NCBI RefSeq assembly: GCF_051401765.1
Contig: NW_027480534.1
Location: forward strand, 868,001 to 932,000
Source of the DNA: Calliopsis andreniformis
Taxonomy: Eukaryota; Arthropoda; Insecta; Hymenoptera; Andrenidae
DNA: 64,000 nucleotides
Direction: 5' to 3'
Every line of letters begins with the position of its first letter. Positions within the stretch are counted from its first letter, which is position 1. Below are positions 40,398 through 55,900 of this stretch, piece after piece. A model generated the notes under the pieces. That model had not been told where the DNA came from. It was given only the letters and a program-made list of their open reading frames with translations, and did no database searches. The position numbers and the translations under genes were made by a program.

Positions 40398-43300
40398 GAT
40401 TGAGGATTGAGGATTAAGGATTAGGGCTGAGGGCTGAGGATTGACGTTTGAGGTCTGAGGACTGAGGGTTGAGGATCGAGAATTGAGGTTTGAGGACTGA
40501 GGATTGAGGATTGAGGATTGAGGATTGAGGATTGAGGATTGAGGATTGAGGACTGAGGATTGGAGACTGAGGATTGAAGATTGAGGATTAAGGATTGAGG
40601 ATTGAGGATTGTGGATTGAGTATTGAAGATACAGTATTGAGAATTGAAGATTGAGAATTTAGGAATGAGGATTGAACATTGAGGACTGACGGTTGAGGAT
40701 TGAGGTTTGAGGATTGAGGATTGAGGATTGAGGACTGAGGCTTGAGGATTGAGGATTGAGCATTGAGGATTGAAGATTGAGGACTGGGGATTGAGGATTG
40801 AAGATTGAGGATTAAGGATTGAGGGTTGGGGATTGAGGATCTAGGAATGGAGATTGATTACTGAGGATTCAAGATTGAGGATTGCGGATTGAGGACTGAC
40901 AATTGAGAATTGAGTATGAGGACTGAGGGTTGAGGATTGAGGTTTAAGGAACGAGATCTGGGGCTTGAGGATTGAGGACGAGGACTGACGGTTGAGGATT
41001 GAGGTTTGAGGATTGAGGATTGGGGATTGAGGACTGAGGCTTGGGGATTGAGGATTGAGGGTTAAGGATTGAGGATTGGGGATTGAGGATTACAGGATTG
41101 GAGGTTGATTATTGAGGATTCAAGATTGAGGATTGAGGACTGAGGATTGAGGATTGAGGATTGAGGATTGAAGATTGAGTATTGAGTATTGACGGCTGAG
41201 AATTGAGGATTGAGGATTGAGGATTGAGGATTGAGGATTGAGGATTGAGGACTGAGGATTGGAGACTGAGGATTGAAGATTGAGGATTGAGGATTGAGGA
41301 TTGAGGATTGAGGATTGAGTATTGAAGATACAGTACTGAGAATTGAAGATTGAGAATTTAGGATTGAGGATTGAACATTGAGGACTGACGGTTGAGGATT
41401 GAGGTTTGAGGATTGAGGATTGAGGATTGAGGACTGAGGCTTGAGGATTGAGGATTGAGCATTGAGTATTGATGATTCAGGACTGGTGATTGAGGATTGA
41501 TGATTGAGGATTTAGGATTGAGGATTGGGGATTGAGCATCTAGGATTGGAGATTGGTTATTGAGGATTCAAGATTGAGGATTGAGGATTGAGGATTGAGA
41601 ATTGGGAATTGAGGATGAGGACTGAGGGCTGAGGATTGAGGTTTGAGGAACGAGGATTGAGGATTGATGATCGAGGGCAGAGGATTGACGATTGAGTATT
41701 GAAGATTGAAGATTGATGACTGAGGATTGAGGGTTGGCGATTGAGGATTGAGGATTGAGGATTGAGGATTGAAGATTGAGGATTGAGGATTGAGGATTGA
41801 GTATTGAGTATTGAGGATTGAAGATTGAATATTGATGATTGAAGATTGAGGATTGAGGATTGAAAGTTGAGGATTGAGGATTGAGGATCGAAGATTGAGG
41901 ACTGAGGGTTGAGGGTTGATTGATGAGTATTGATGTTTGTGGATTGAGATTTGAGGATTGAAGATTGGGGATTGAGTATTGAAAACTGTGAATTGAGGAT
42001 ATTCTATTGAGGATTGAGGATTGACGGCTGATTGTTGAGGACTGAGGGCTGAAGATTGAGGATTCAGGATTGAGGACTCAGAATTGAGGTTTGAGGACTG
42101 GGGATTGAGGATTGAAGATTGAGTATTGAGGATTGAAGGTTGGGGATTGAGGATTGAGGATTGAGGATTGAGGATTGAGTATTGAGTATTGAAGATTGAG
42201 TATTGAGGATTGAATGTTGAGGATTGAGGATTGAGGATCGAAGATTGAGGACTGAGGGTTGAGGGTTGATTGACGAGTATTGATGTTTGTGGATTGAGAT
42301 TTGAGGATTGAAGATTGGGGATTGAGTATTGAAAACTGTGAATTGAGGATATTCTATTGAGTATTGAGGATTAGGATTGACAATTTATTGTTGAGGTCTG
42401 AGGGCTGAAGACCGAGGATTCAGGATTGAGGTTCGGGTTTGAGGTTTGAGGACTGAGGATTGAGGGATGAGGGTTGAGGATTGAGGATTGACGATAGAGG
42501 ATTGAGGAATGAGGATGGAGGATCGAAGAGAGGGGACTGAGTGTTGAGGATTGAGTGTTGAGAATTGATGTTTGAGGATTGAGATTTGATTATTGAATAT
42601 TGTGGATTGAGTATTGAACCATGAGAATTCAGGATATTCTATTGAGTATTGAGAATTGAGAATTGATGGTTGAGTATTGAGGATTGATGTTTGAGGATTG
42701 TGTGTTGAATATTGAGGTTTGAGGGTTGAGGATTGAGGATTGAGTATTGAGGATTGAAGATTGAGTACTGATGATTGAGTATTGAGGGTTGAGTATTGAG
42801 GACGAGGACTGAGGTTTGAAGATTGAGGTTTGAGGTTTGAGGATTGAGGATTGAGGACTGAGGATTGAGGATTGAGGATTGAGCATTGAGAATTGAAGAT
42901 TGAGGACTGGGGATTGAGGATTGAAGATTGAGGATTAAGGATTGAGGATTGGGGATTGAGGATCTAGGATTGCAGATTGATTATTGAGGATTGAAGATTG
43001 AGTATTGAGGATTGAGGATTGAGAATTGAGAACTGAGGATGAGGACTGAGGGTAGACGAATGAGGTTTGAGGAACGAGGATTGAGAATTGTGGATTGAGG
43101 ACTGCGGATTGACGATTGAGCATTGAATATTGAGGATTGATGACTGAGGATTGTGGATCGAGGATTGATGGTTGAGTATTGAGGATTGAGGATTGAGGAT
43201 TGAGTATTGAGTATTGAAGATTGAGGATTGAAGATTGAGGATTGAGGATTGAGGGTTGTGGATTGAGGACGAGGACCGAGGGCTGAGTATTGATGTTTGA

Positions 43301-46300
43301 GGTATGAGGATTGAGGATTGAGGATTGAGAATTGAGGATCGAGGATTGAGGATTGAAGATTGTGGATTGGGTATTGAGGATTGAATAATGTGGATTGAGG
43401 ATTGAGGATTGAGCATTGAGGATTGAAGATTGAGTATTGAGGATTGAAGATTGAGGATTGGGGATTGAGTGTTGAGGATTGAGTATTGAGGATTCAGGAT
43501 TGAGTATTGAGGATTGAAGGTTGAGGATTGAGGTTCGAGGATGGAGAATGAGGGCTGAGGGTTGAGGTTTGAGGATAGAGTATTGAAACCTGCGAATTCA
43601 GGATATTCTATTGTGTATTGAGAATTGAGGATTGATCGTTGAGTAGTGAGGATTGAGAATTGGGGATTGAGGATTGAGTATTGAAGATTGAGGATTGATG
43701 ATTGAGGATTGAGGATAGAGGATTGAGGATTGAGGATTGAGGATTGAAGATTGAGTGTTGAGGATGGAAGATTGAGGATTGGGGATAGAGGATTGAGGAT
43801 TGAGCATTGAGGATTGAGGATTGAGGATTGAGGATTGAAGATTGAGTATTGAGGATTGAAGATTGAATATTGAGGATTGAGGATTGAGAATCGAGGATGT
43901 AGGATGAGGGCTGAGGGTTGAGGATTGAGGTTTGAGTATTGAATCCTGCGAATTCAGGATATTCTATTGAGTGTAGAGAATTGAGTATAGATGGTTGAGT
44001 ATTGAGGATTGAGAATTGAGGATTGAGGATAGAGGATTGAAGATTGAGGATTGATGATTTAGGATTGAGCATTGAGGATTGAGGATTGAGGATGGAGGAT
44101 TGAAGATTGAGTGTTGAGGATTGAAGATTGAGGATTGAGGATTGAGGATTGAGGATTGAAGATTGAGGATTGAGGATTCAGGATTGAAAATTGAGGATTG
44201 AGGATGAGGACTGAGGGTTGAGGGTTGAGGTTTGAGGAAGGAGGATTGAGGATTTAGGATTGAGGATGGAGGATTGAGGACTGAGGATTGAGTATTGAAG
44301 ATTGAGTATTCATGACTAAGGATTGAGGATTAAGGATTGAGTATTGAGGACTGAGGATTGATGATTGTGTATTGAGGACTGAAGGTTGAGGATTGAGGAT
44401 TGAGGATTGAGGATTGAGGATGGAGGATGAGGGCTGAGGGTTGAGGGTTGAGGATTGAAGATTGAGTATTGAGGATTGAAGATTGAGGATTGAGGATTGA
44501 GGATTGAGGATTGAGGATTGAAGGTTGAGGATTGGGGATTGAGGATTGACGATTGAGAATTGAGTATTGAGGATAGAGAATTGAGGATTGAGAATTGAAG
44601 ATTGAGTATTGAGGATTGAAGATTGAGGATTGAAGATTGAGTATTGATGATTGAGGACTGAGGGTTGAGGATTGAGGAAGAGGACTCACCGTTGAGGATT
44701 GAGGTTTGAGGATTGAGGATTGAGAATTGAGAATTGAGGATGAGGACTGTGGTTGAGGATTGAGTGATGAGAATTGAGTATTGAGGATAGAGAATTGAGG
44801 ATAGAGGATTGAGGATTGAGGATTGAGGATTGAAGATTGAGGATTGGGTATTGAGGATTGAACATTGAGGATTGCGGATTGAGTATTGAGGATTGAGGAT
44901 TGAGGATTGAAGATTGAGTATTGATGATTGAAGATTGAGGATTGAGGACTGAGAATTGAGGATTGAGGATTGAGGATTGAAGATTGTGGATTGGGTATTG
45001 AGGATTGAAGAATGTGCATTGAGGATTGAAGATTGAGGATTGAGGATTGAAGATTGAGTATTGAGGATTGAAGATTGAGGATTGGGGATTGAGGGTTGAG
45101 GATTGAGTATTGAGGATTGAGGATTGAGGATTGAGGATTGATGATTGAAGACTGAGGATTGGGCACTGAGTGTTGAGTGTTTAGTGATGAGAATTGATGT
45201 TTGTGGATAGAGATTCGAAGATTGCAGATTGAGCATTGAGTATTGAAAACTGTGAATTGAGGATATTCTATTGAGGACTGAGGATTGACAACAGATTGTT
45301 GAGGACTGTGTTCCGCAGATTGAGGATTCAGGATTGAGGATTCAGAATTGAGGTTTGAGGAACGAGGATTGAGGATTGAGGATTGAGGACTGAGGATTGA
45401 CGATTGAGTATCGAAGATTGAAGATTGATGACTGAGGATTGAGGATTGGCGATTGAGGATTGAGGATTGAGGATTGAGGGTTGAAGATTGAGGATTGGGG
45501 ACTGAGGATTGACGATTGAGGATTGAGTATTGATGATTGAGGATTGAGGATTGTGGATTGAAGGTAGAGTATTGAGTATTGAAGATTGAGGATTGAGGAT
45601 TGAGGATTGAAGATTGAGGACTGAGTGTTGAGGGTTGAGTGATGAGAATTGATGTTTGTGTATTGAGATTTGAAGATTGAAGACTGGGGATTGAGTATAG
45701 AAAGCTGTGAATCGAGGATATTCTATTGAGGATTGAGGATTGACAATTGATTTTTGAGGACTGAGGTCTGAAGATTGGGGATTCAGGATTGAGGATTCGG
45801 GATTGAGGTTTGAGGACTGAGGATTGAGGGTTGAGGATTGAGGATTGAGGATTGACGCTTGAGGATTGAGGACTGATGCTTGAGGTCGAGGATTGTGCAT
45901 CGAGGATTGAAGGTTGAGGACTGGGGATTGAGGATTGAAGATTGAGGATTAAGGATTGAGGATTGGGGATTAAGTATCTAGGATTGGAGATTGATTATTG
46001 AGGATTCAAGGTTGAGGATTGAGGATTGAGGATTGAGAATTGAGAACTGAGGATGAGGACTGAGTGTGGAGGATTGAGGTTTGAGGGACGAGGATTGAGG
46101 ATTGAGGATTGAGGACTGAGGATTGACGATTGAGTATTGAAGATTGAGGATTGATGACTGAGGATTGAGGATTGAGGATTGAGGATTGAGGATTGATGGT
46201 TGAGGTTTGTGTGTTGAATATTGAGGATTGTGGATTGAGGATTGACAATTGAGAATTGAGGGTGAGGACTGAGGTTTGAGGATTGAGGTTTGAGGAACGA

Positions 46301-48602
46301 GGGTTGAGGATTGAGGATTGAGGACTGAGGATTGACGATTGAGTACTGAAGATTGAGGATTGATGACAGAGGATTGAGGATTGGCGATTGAGGATTGAGG
46401 ATTGAGGATTGAGGATTGAGGATTGAGGATTGATGATTGAGTATTGAGGATTGAAGATTGAGGATTGAGGATTGAGGATTGAGGATTGAGGATTGCAGAC
46501 TGAGGATTAGGGACTGAGGTTTGAAGAGTGAGGACTGAGTGTTGAGGATTGAGTGTTGAGGATTGATCTTTGAGGATTAAGATTTGATTATTGAATATTG
46601 TGGATTGAGTATAGATCCATGAGAATTCAGGATATTCTGTTGAGTATTGAGAATTGAAGATTGATGGTTGAGTATTGAGGATTGATGGTTGAGTGTTGTG
46701 TGTTGAATATTGAGGATTGAGGAATGAGGATTGAGGATTGAGGATTGAAGATTGAGGACTGGGGATTGAGGATTGAAGATTGAGGATTAAGGATTGAGGG
46801 TTGGGGATTGAGGATCTAGGATTGGAGATTGATTACTGAGTATTCAAAATTGAGGGTTGATGACTGAGGATTGAGAATTGAGAGTTGAGGATGAGGAGTG
46901 GGGGTTGAGGATTGAGGTTTGAGGAACGAGTATTGAGGCTTGAAGGTTGAGGACGCGGACTGACGGTTGATGATTGAGGTTTGAGGATTGAGGATTGGGG
47001 ATTGAGGACTGAGGCTTGAAGATTGAGGATTGAGGATTAAGGATTGAGGAATGCGGATTGAGGATCTAGGATTGGAGATTGATTATTGACGATTCAAGAT
47101 TGAGGGTTGAGGATTGAGGATTGAGGTTTGAGGATTGTGGATTGATGATTGAGTATTGAGGATTGAAGACTGAGGATTGAGGATTGAGGATTGAGGATTG
47201 AGGATTGAGGATTGAGGATTGAAGACTGAGGATTGGGGACTGAGTGTTGAGTGTTTAGTGATGAGAATTGATGTTTGTGGATAGAGATTCGAAGATTGCA
47301 GATTGAGTAATGAGTATTGAAAACTGTGAATTGAGGATATTCTATTGAGGACTGAGGATTGACAACAGATTGTTGAGGACTGTGGGCCGAAGATTGAGGA
47401 TTCAGGATTGAGGTTTGAGGACTGAGGATTGAGGGTTGAGGATTGAGGATTGAGGATTGACGCTTGAGGATTGAGGACTGATGCTTGAGGTCGAGGATTG
47501 AGCATCGAGGTTTGAAGGTTGAGGACTGGGGATTGAGGATTGAAGATTGAGGATTAAGGATTGAGGATTGGGGATTGAGTATCTAGGATTGGAGATTGAT
47601 TATTGAGGATTCAAGGTTGAGGATTGATGACTGAGGATTGAGGATTGAGGATTGAGGATTGAAGATTGAGTATTGAGTATTGAAGGTTGGGCATTGAGGA
47701 TTGAGGACTGAGGATTGAGGATTGAGGATTGAGGACTGAGGACTGAGGATTGGAGACTGAGGATTGAAGATTGAGGATTGAGGATTGAGGATTGAGGATT
47801 GAGGATTGAAGGTGGAGTATTGAGGATTGAAGGTTGAGGATTGAGGATTAGGTATTAATGGTTGAGGATTGGGGATTGAGGATTGAGTATTGGGGATTGA
47901 GAATTGAGGGTTGAGGATTGATGATTGAGGATTGCAGATTGGGTATTGGGGATTGAAGGTTGAGGATTGAGGATTGAGGATTGCAGATTGGGTATTGAGG
48001 ATTGAAGGTTGAGGATTGAGGATTGAGGGTTGAAGATTGAGGACTGAGTGTTGAGGGTTGAGTGATGAGAATTGATGTTTGTGGATTGAAATATGAAGGT
48101 TGACGAATGGGGATTTAGTATTGAAAACTGTGAATTGAGGATATTCTATTGAGGATTGAGGATTGACAACTGATTGTTGAGGACTGAGGGCTGAAGATTG
48201 AGGATCCAGGATTGAGGATTCGGGATTGAGGTTTGAGGACTGAGGATTGAGGATTAAGGATTGAAGATTGAGGATTGACGCTTGAGGATTGAGGATTGAG
48301 GATGGAGGATTGAGGAGAGAGGACTGAGTGTTGTGGATTGAGTGTTGAGAATTGATGTTTGAGTATTGAGGTTTGATTATTGTATATTGTGCGTTGAGTA
48401 TTGAACCATGAGAATTCAGGATATTGTATTGAGTATTGAGAATTGAGGATTGATGGTTGAGTATTGAGGATTGATGGTTGAGGTTTGTGTGTTGAATATT
48501 GAGGATTGTGGATAGAGGATTGAGAATTGAGAATTGAGGGTGAGGACTGAGGGTTGAGGATTGAGGTTTGAGGAACGAGGGTTGAGGATTGAGGATTGAG
48601 GA
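40398..48602. repeat. 8189-bp tandem duplication, copy 2
   Basis: Anchors are at 41998, 42348, 42633, 43602, 43958, 45262, 45717, 46631, 47336, 48140 and 48420. Homology with copy 1 continues to 40413/48602, where copy 1 reads GGATTAAGG and copy 2 reads GGACTGAGG. The copies thus overlap by about 16 bp of shared plain repeat at the junction, a short homology typical of unequal exchange within the array. Confidence 0.93.
45349..46029. repeat. GAAAGCTGTGAAT module, copy 3 of 6
   Basis: This is the 8189-bp duplicate of 37160-37840, with its anchor at 45717 and inverted repeat at 45875-45901. It adds no independent copy history beyond that duplication. Confidence 0.8.
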
Positions 48603-49949
48603 CTGAGGATTGACGATTGAGTACTGAAGATTGAGGATTGATGACAGAGGATTGAGGATTGGCGATTGAGGATTGAGGATTGAGGATTGAGGATTGAAGA
48701 TTGAGGATTGAGGATTGAGGATCGAGGATTAAGGATTGAAGACTGAGGATTGGGGACTGAGTGTTGAGTGTTTAGTGATGAGAATTGATGTTTGTGGCTA
48801 GAGATTCGAAGATTGCAGATTGAGTATTGAGTATTGAAGACTGTGAATTGAGGATGTGCTATTGAGTACTGAGGATTGACAACAGATTGTTGAGGACTGT
48901 GTTCCGAAGATTGAGGATTCAGGATTGAGGATTCATAATTGAGGTTTGAGGACTGAGGATTGAGGATTGAAGATTGAGTATAGACGATTGAAGATTGAGG
49001 ATTGATGATTGATGATTGAGGATTAAGGATTAGGGCCGAGGGCCGAGGATAAACGTTTGAGGTCTGAGGACTGAGGGTTGAGGATCGAGAATTGAGGGTT
49101 GAGGATTGAGGATTGAAGATTGAGGATTGGGTATTGAGCATTGAAGAATGAGGATTAAGGATTGAGGATTGAGGATTGAGGATTGAAGATTGTGTATTGA
49201 GGATTGAAGACTGACGATTGAGGATTGATGATTGAGGATTGAGGATTGGGGATTAAGGTTTGAGGATTGAAGATTGAGGATTGAGGACTGAGGCTTGAGG
49301 ATTGAGGACTGAGGGTTGAGGATTGAGGCTTGAGGAACGAGTTTTGGGGCTTGAGAATTGAGGACGAGGACTGACGGTTGAGGATTGAGGTTTGAGGATT
49401 GAGGATTGGGGATTGAGGACTGAGGCTTGGGGATTGAGGATTGAGGGTTAAGGATTGAGGTTTGGGGATTGAGGATCTAGGATTGGAGATTGATTATTGA
49501 GGATTCAAGATTGAGGATTGAGGACTGAGGATTGAGGATTGAGGATTGAGGTTTGAAGATTGAGTATTGAGTATTGAAGGTTGAGGATTGAGGATTGTGG
49601 ATTAAGGGTTGAGGATTGGGGATTGAGGATTGAGGACTGAGGATTGGAGACTGAGGATTGAAGATTGAGGATTGTGGATTGAGGATTGAGGATTGAGGAT
49701 TGAGGATTGAGTATTGAAGATACAGTATTGAGAATTGAAGATTGAGAATTTAGGATTGAGGGTTGAACATTGAGGTCTGACGGTTGAGGATTGAGGTTTG
49801 AGGATTGAGGATTGAGGATTGAGGACTGAGGCTTGAGGATTGAGGATTGATCATCGAGGATTGAAGATTGAGGACTGGTGATTGAGGATTGAAGATTGCG
49901 GATTTAGGATTGAGGATTGGGGATTGAGTATCTAGGATTGGAGATTGAT

Positions 49950-52900
49950 TATTGAGGATTCAAGATTGAGGATTGAGGATTGAGGATTGAGGATTGAGAA
50001 TTGAGAATTGAGGATGAGGACTGAGGGCTGAGGATTGAGGTTTGAGGGACGAGGATTGAGGATTGAGGATTGAGGACTGAGGATTGACGATTGAGTATTG
50101 AAGATTGAAGATTGATGACTGAGGATTGAGGATTGGCGATTGAGGATTGAGGATTGAGGATTGAGGATTGAAGATTGAGGATTGGGGATTGAGGATTGAC
50201 GATTGAGGATTGAGTATTGATGATTGAGAATTGAGGATTGTGGATTGAAGATTGAGTATTGAGTATTGAAGATTGAGGATTGAGGATTGAGGATTGAAGA
50301 TTGAGGACTGAGTGTTGAGGGTTGAGTGATGAGAATTGACGTTTGTGTATTAAGATTTGAAGATTGAAGAATGGGGATTGAGTATAGAAAGCTGTGAATT
50401 GAGGATATTCTATTGAGGATTGAGGATTGACAATTGATTTTTGAGGACTGAATTCTGAAGATTGGGGATTCAGGATTGAGGATTCGGGATTGAGGTTTGA
50501 GGACTGAGGATTGAGGGTTGAGGATTGAGGATTGAGGATTGACTCTTGAGGATTGAGGACTGATGCTTGATGTCGAGGATTGAGCATCGAGGATTGAAGG
50601 TTGAGGACAGGGGATTGAGGATTGAAGATTGAGGATTAAGGATTGAGGATTGGGGATTGAGTATCTAGGATTGGAGATTGATTATTGAGGATTCAAGGTT
50701 GAGGATTGAGGATTGAGGATTGAGAATTGAGAACTGAGGATGAGGACTGAGTGTTGAGGATTGAGGTTTGAGGCTTGAGGATTGAGGATTGAGGATTGAG
50801 GACTGAGGATTGAAAATTGATGATTGAAGATTGAGGATTGAGGATTGAGGCCTGTGGATTGAGGACGAGGACTGAGGGTTGAGTATTGATGTTTGAGGTC
50901 TGAGGATTGAGGATTGAGGATTGAGGATTGAGGATTGAAGATTGAGTATTGAGGATTGAAGATTGAGGATTGTGGATTGGGGATTAAGGATTGAGGATTG
51001 GGGATTGAGGATTGAGTATTGAGGATTGAGAATTGAGGGTTGAGGATTGAAGATTGAGTATTGAGTATTGGAGATTGAGAATTGATGATTGAGGATTGAA
51101 GATTGAGGCCTGAGTGTTGAGGGTTGAGTGATGAGAATTGATGTCTGTGGATTGAGATTTGAAGATAGAAGAATGGGGACAGAGTATTGAAAACTGTGAA
51201 TTGAGGATATTCTATTGAGAATTGAGGATTGACTATTGATTTTTGAGGACTGAGGTCTGAGGATTGAGGATTCAGGATTGAGGACTCGGGATTGAGGTTT
51301 GAGGACTGAGGATTGAGGGTTGAGGACTGGGGATTGAGGATTGAAGATTGAGGATTAAGGATTGAGGATTGGGGATTGAGGATCTAGGACTGGAGATTGA
51401 TTATTGAGGATTGAGGATTGAGTATTGAGGGTTGAGAATTGAGAATTGAGAATTGAGGATGAGTACTGGGGATTGAGGATTGATGTGTGAGGAATGAGGA
51501 TTCAGGATTGAGGATTGAGGATTGAGGATTGAGGATTGAGGATTCAGTATTGGAGCTTGAGTATTGATGACTGAGGATTGAGGATTGAGGTTTGAGGATT
51601 GAGGATTGAGAATTGAGGATTGAGGATTGAGGATTGAAGATTGAGGATTGGGTATTGAGGATTGCAGAATGAGGATTGAGGATTGAGGATTGAGGATTGA
51701 AGGTTGAGTATTGAGGATTGAAGGTTGAGGATTGAGGATTGGGGATTAAGGGTTGAGGATTGGGGATTGAGGATTGAGTATTGGGGATCGAGAATTGAGG
51801 GTTGAGGATTGAGGATTGCAGATTGGGTATTGGGGATTGAAGATTGAGTATTGAGGATTGAGTGTTGAAGAATGAGGACTGAGTGTTGAGGGTTGAGAAC
51901 TGAGTGTTGAGGGTTGAGTGATGAGAATTGATGTTTGTGGATTGAGATATGAAGGTTGAAGTATGGGGATTGAGTATTGAAAACTGTGAATTGAGGATAT
52001 TCTATTGAGGATTGAGGATTGAATATTGATAACTGAAGATTGAGGATTGAGGATTGAGTGTTGTGGATTGAGGACGAGGACTGAGGGCTGAGTATTGGTG
52101 TTTGAGGTCTGAGGATTTAGGATTGAGGATTGAGAATTGAGGATTGAGGATTGAGTATTGAGGATTGAGAATTGAGTGTTGAGAATTCAAGATTGAGTAT
52201 TGAGTATTGAAGATTGAGGATTGATGATTGAGGATTGAAGATTGAGGACTGAGTGTTGAGGGTTGAGTGATGAGAAATGATGTTTGTGGATTGAGATTTG
52301 AAGATAGAAGAATGGGGACTGGGTATTGAAAACTGTGAATTGAGGATATTCTATTGAGGATTGAGGATTGCCAATTGATTTTTGAGGACTGAGGTCTGAG
52401 GAATGAGGATTCAAGGTTGAGGACTCGGGATTGAGGTTTGAGGACAGAGGATTGAGGGTTGAGGACTGGGGATTGAGGATTGAAGATTGAGGATTAAGGA
52501 TTGAGGATTGGGGATTGAGGATCTAGGATTGGAGATTGATTATTGAGGATTGAGGATTGAGTATTGAGGATTGAGAATTGAGAATTGAGAATTGAGGATG
52601 AGAACTGGGGGTTGAGGATTGATGTGTGAGGAATGAGGATTCAGGATTGAGGATTGAGGATTGAGGATTGAGGATTGAGGATTGAGGATTCAGTATTGGA
52701 GGTTGAGTATTGATGACTGAGGATTGAGGATTGAGGTTTGAGGATTGAGGATTGAGAATTGAGGATTGAGGATTGAGGATTGAATATTGAGGATTGGGTA
52801 TTGAGGATTGCAGAATGAGGATTGATGATTGAGGATGGAGGATTGAAGGTTGAGTATTGAGGATTGAAGATTGAGGATTGAGGATTGGGGATTAAGGATT

Positions 52901-55900
52901 GAGGATTGGGGATTGAGGATTGAGTATTGGGGATGGATAATTGACGCTTGAGGATTGAGGATTGAGGATGGAGGATTGAGGAGAGAGGAGTCAGTGCTGT
53001 GGATTGAGTGCTGAGAATTCATGTTTGAGTATTGAGATTTGATTATTGAATATTGTGGATTGAGTATTGAACCATGAATATTCAGGATATTCTATTGAGT
53101 ATTGAGAATTGAGGATTGATGGTTGAGTATTGAGGATTGATGGTTGAGGGTTGTGTGTTGAATATTGAGGATTGAGGATTGAGGATTGAGTAATGATGAT
53201 TGAAGATTGAGGATTGAGGATTGAGGGTTGAATATTGAGGACGAGGACTGACGGTTGAGGATTGAGGTTTGAGGATTGACGATTGAGGATTGAGGACTGA
53301 GGCTTGAGGATTGAGGATTGAGCATTGAGGATTGAAGATTGAGGACTGGTGATTGAGGATTGAAGATTGAGGATTTAGGATTGAGGATTGGGGATTGAGG
53401 ATCTAGGATTGGACATTGATTATTGAGGATTCAATATTGAGGATTGAGGTTTGAGGATTGTGAACTGAGAATTGAGGATGAGGACTGAGGGTTGAGGATT
53501 GAGGTTTGAGGAACGAGGATTGAGGATTGAGGATTGAGGACTGAGGATTGACGATTGAGTATTGAAGATAGAAGATTGATGACTGAGGATTGAGGATTGG
53601 CGATTGAGGATTGAGGATTGAGGATTGAGGATTGAAGATTGAGGATTGGGGATTGAGGATTGACGAATGAGGATTGAGTATTGATGATTGAGAATTGAGG
53701 ATTGAGGATTGAAGATTGAGGACTGAGGGTTGAGGGTTGAGTGATGAGAATTGATGTTTGTGGATTGAGATATGAAGGTTGAAGAATGGGGATTGAGTAT
53801 TGAAAACTGTGAATTGAGGATATTCTATTGAGGATTGAGGATTGACTGTTGATTGTTGAGGACTGAGTGCTGAAGATTGATGATTCAGGATTGAGGATTC
53901 GGGATTTAGGTTTGAGGACTGAGGATTGAGGGTTAAGGATTGAAGATTGAGGATTGACGCTTGAGGATTGAGGATTGAGGATGGAGGATTGAGGAGAGAG
54001 GACTCAGTGTTGTGGATTCAGCGCTGAGAATTGATGTTTGAGTATTGAGTTTTGATTCTTGAATATTGTGGATTGAGTATTGAACCATGAGAATTCAGGA
54101 TATTCTATTGAGTATTGAGAATTGAGGATTGATGGTTGAGAACTGAGGATTGATGGTTGAGTATTGAGGATTGATGGTTGAGGGTTGTGTGTTGAATATT
54201 GAGGATTGAGGATTGAGGATTGAGCAATAATGATTGAAGATTGAGGATTGAGGATTGAGAATTGAGAATTGAGGGTGAGGACTGAGGGTTGAGGATTGAG
54301 GTTTGAGGAACGAGGGTTGAGGATTGAGGATTGAGGACTGAGGATTGACGATTGAGTACTGAAGATTGAGGATTGATGAGTGAGGATTGAGGATTGGCGA
54401 TTGAGGATTGAGGATTGAGGATTGAGGATTGAAGATTGAGGATTGAGGATTGAGGATCGAGGATTAAGGATTGAAGACTGAGGATTGGGGACTGAGTGTT
54501 GAGTGTTTAGTGATGAGAATTGATGTCTGTGGATAGAGATTCGAAGATTGCAGATTGAGTATTGAGTATTGAAAACTGTGAATTGAGGATATTCTATTGA
54601 GTACTGAGGATTGACAACAGATTGTTGAGGACTGTGTTCCGAAGATTGAGGATTCAGGATTGAGGATTCATAATTGAGGTTTGAGGACTGAGTATTGAGG
54701 ATTGAAGATTGAATATTGATGATTGAAGATTGAGGATTGAGGATTGAGGGTTGTGGATTGAGGACGAGGACTGAGGGTTGAGTACTGATGTTTGAGGACT
54801 GAGGATTGAGGATTGAGGATTGAGAACTGAGGATTGAGGATTGAGGATTGAGGATTGAGGATTGAAGATTGAGTATTGAGGATTGCAGATTGAGGATTGA
54901 GGATTGGGGATTAAGGTTTGAGAATTGAAGATTGAGGGTTGAGGACTGAGGCTTGAGGATTGAGGATTGAGCATTGAGGATTGAAGATTGAGGACTGGTG
55001 ATTGAGGATTGAAGATTGCGGATTTAGGATTGAGGATTGGGGATTGAGTATCTGGGATTGGAGATTGATTATTGAGGATTCAAGATTGAGTATTGAGGAT
55101 TGAGGGTTGAGAATTGAGAATTGAGGATGAGGACTGAGGGCTGAGGATTGAGGTTTGAGGAACGAGGATTGAGGATTGAGGATTGAGGACTGAGGATTGA
55201 GGATTGAGGATTGAGGATTGAGGATTGAGGATTGAAGATTGAGTATTGAGGATTGAAGATTGAGGATTGAGGATTGGGGATTAAGGATTGAGGATTGGGG
55301 ATTGAGGATTGAGTATTGAGGATTGAGAATTGAGGGTCGAGGATAGAATATTGAGTATTGGGTATTGAAGATTGAGGATTGAGGATTGAGGTTTGAAGAT
55401 TGAGGACTGAGTGTTGAGGGTTGAGTGATGAGGATTGATGTTTGTGGATTGAGATATGAAGGTTGAAGAATGGGGATTGAGTATTGAAAACTGTGAATTG
55501 AGGATACTCTATTGAGGATTGAGGATTGACAATCGATTGTTGAGGACTGAGGGCTGAAGATTGAGGATTCAGGATTGAGGACTCGGGATTGAGGTTTGAG
55601 GACTGAGGATTGAGGGTTAAGGATTGAAGATTGAGGATTGACGCTTGAGGATTGAGGATTGAGGATGGAGGATTGAGGAGAGAGGACTGAGTGTTGTGGA
55701 TTGAGTGTTGAGAATTGATGTTTGAGTATTGAGGTTTGATGATTGAATATTGTGGATTGAGTATTGAACCATGAGAATTCAGATTATTCTATTGAGTATT
55801 GAGAATTGAGGATTTATGGTTGAGTATTGAGTATTGATGGTTGAGTATTGAGGATTGATGGTTGAGGTTTGTGTGTTGAATATTGAGGATTGTGGATTGA

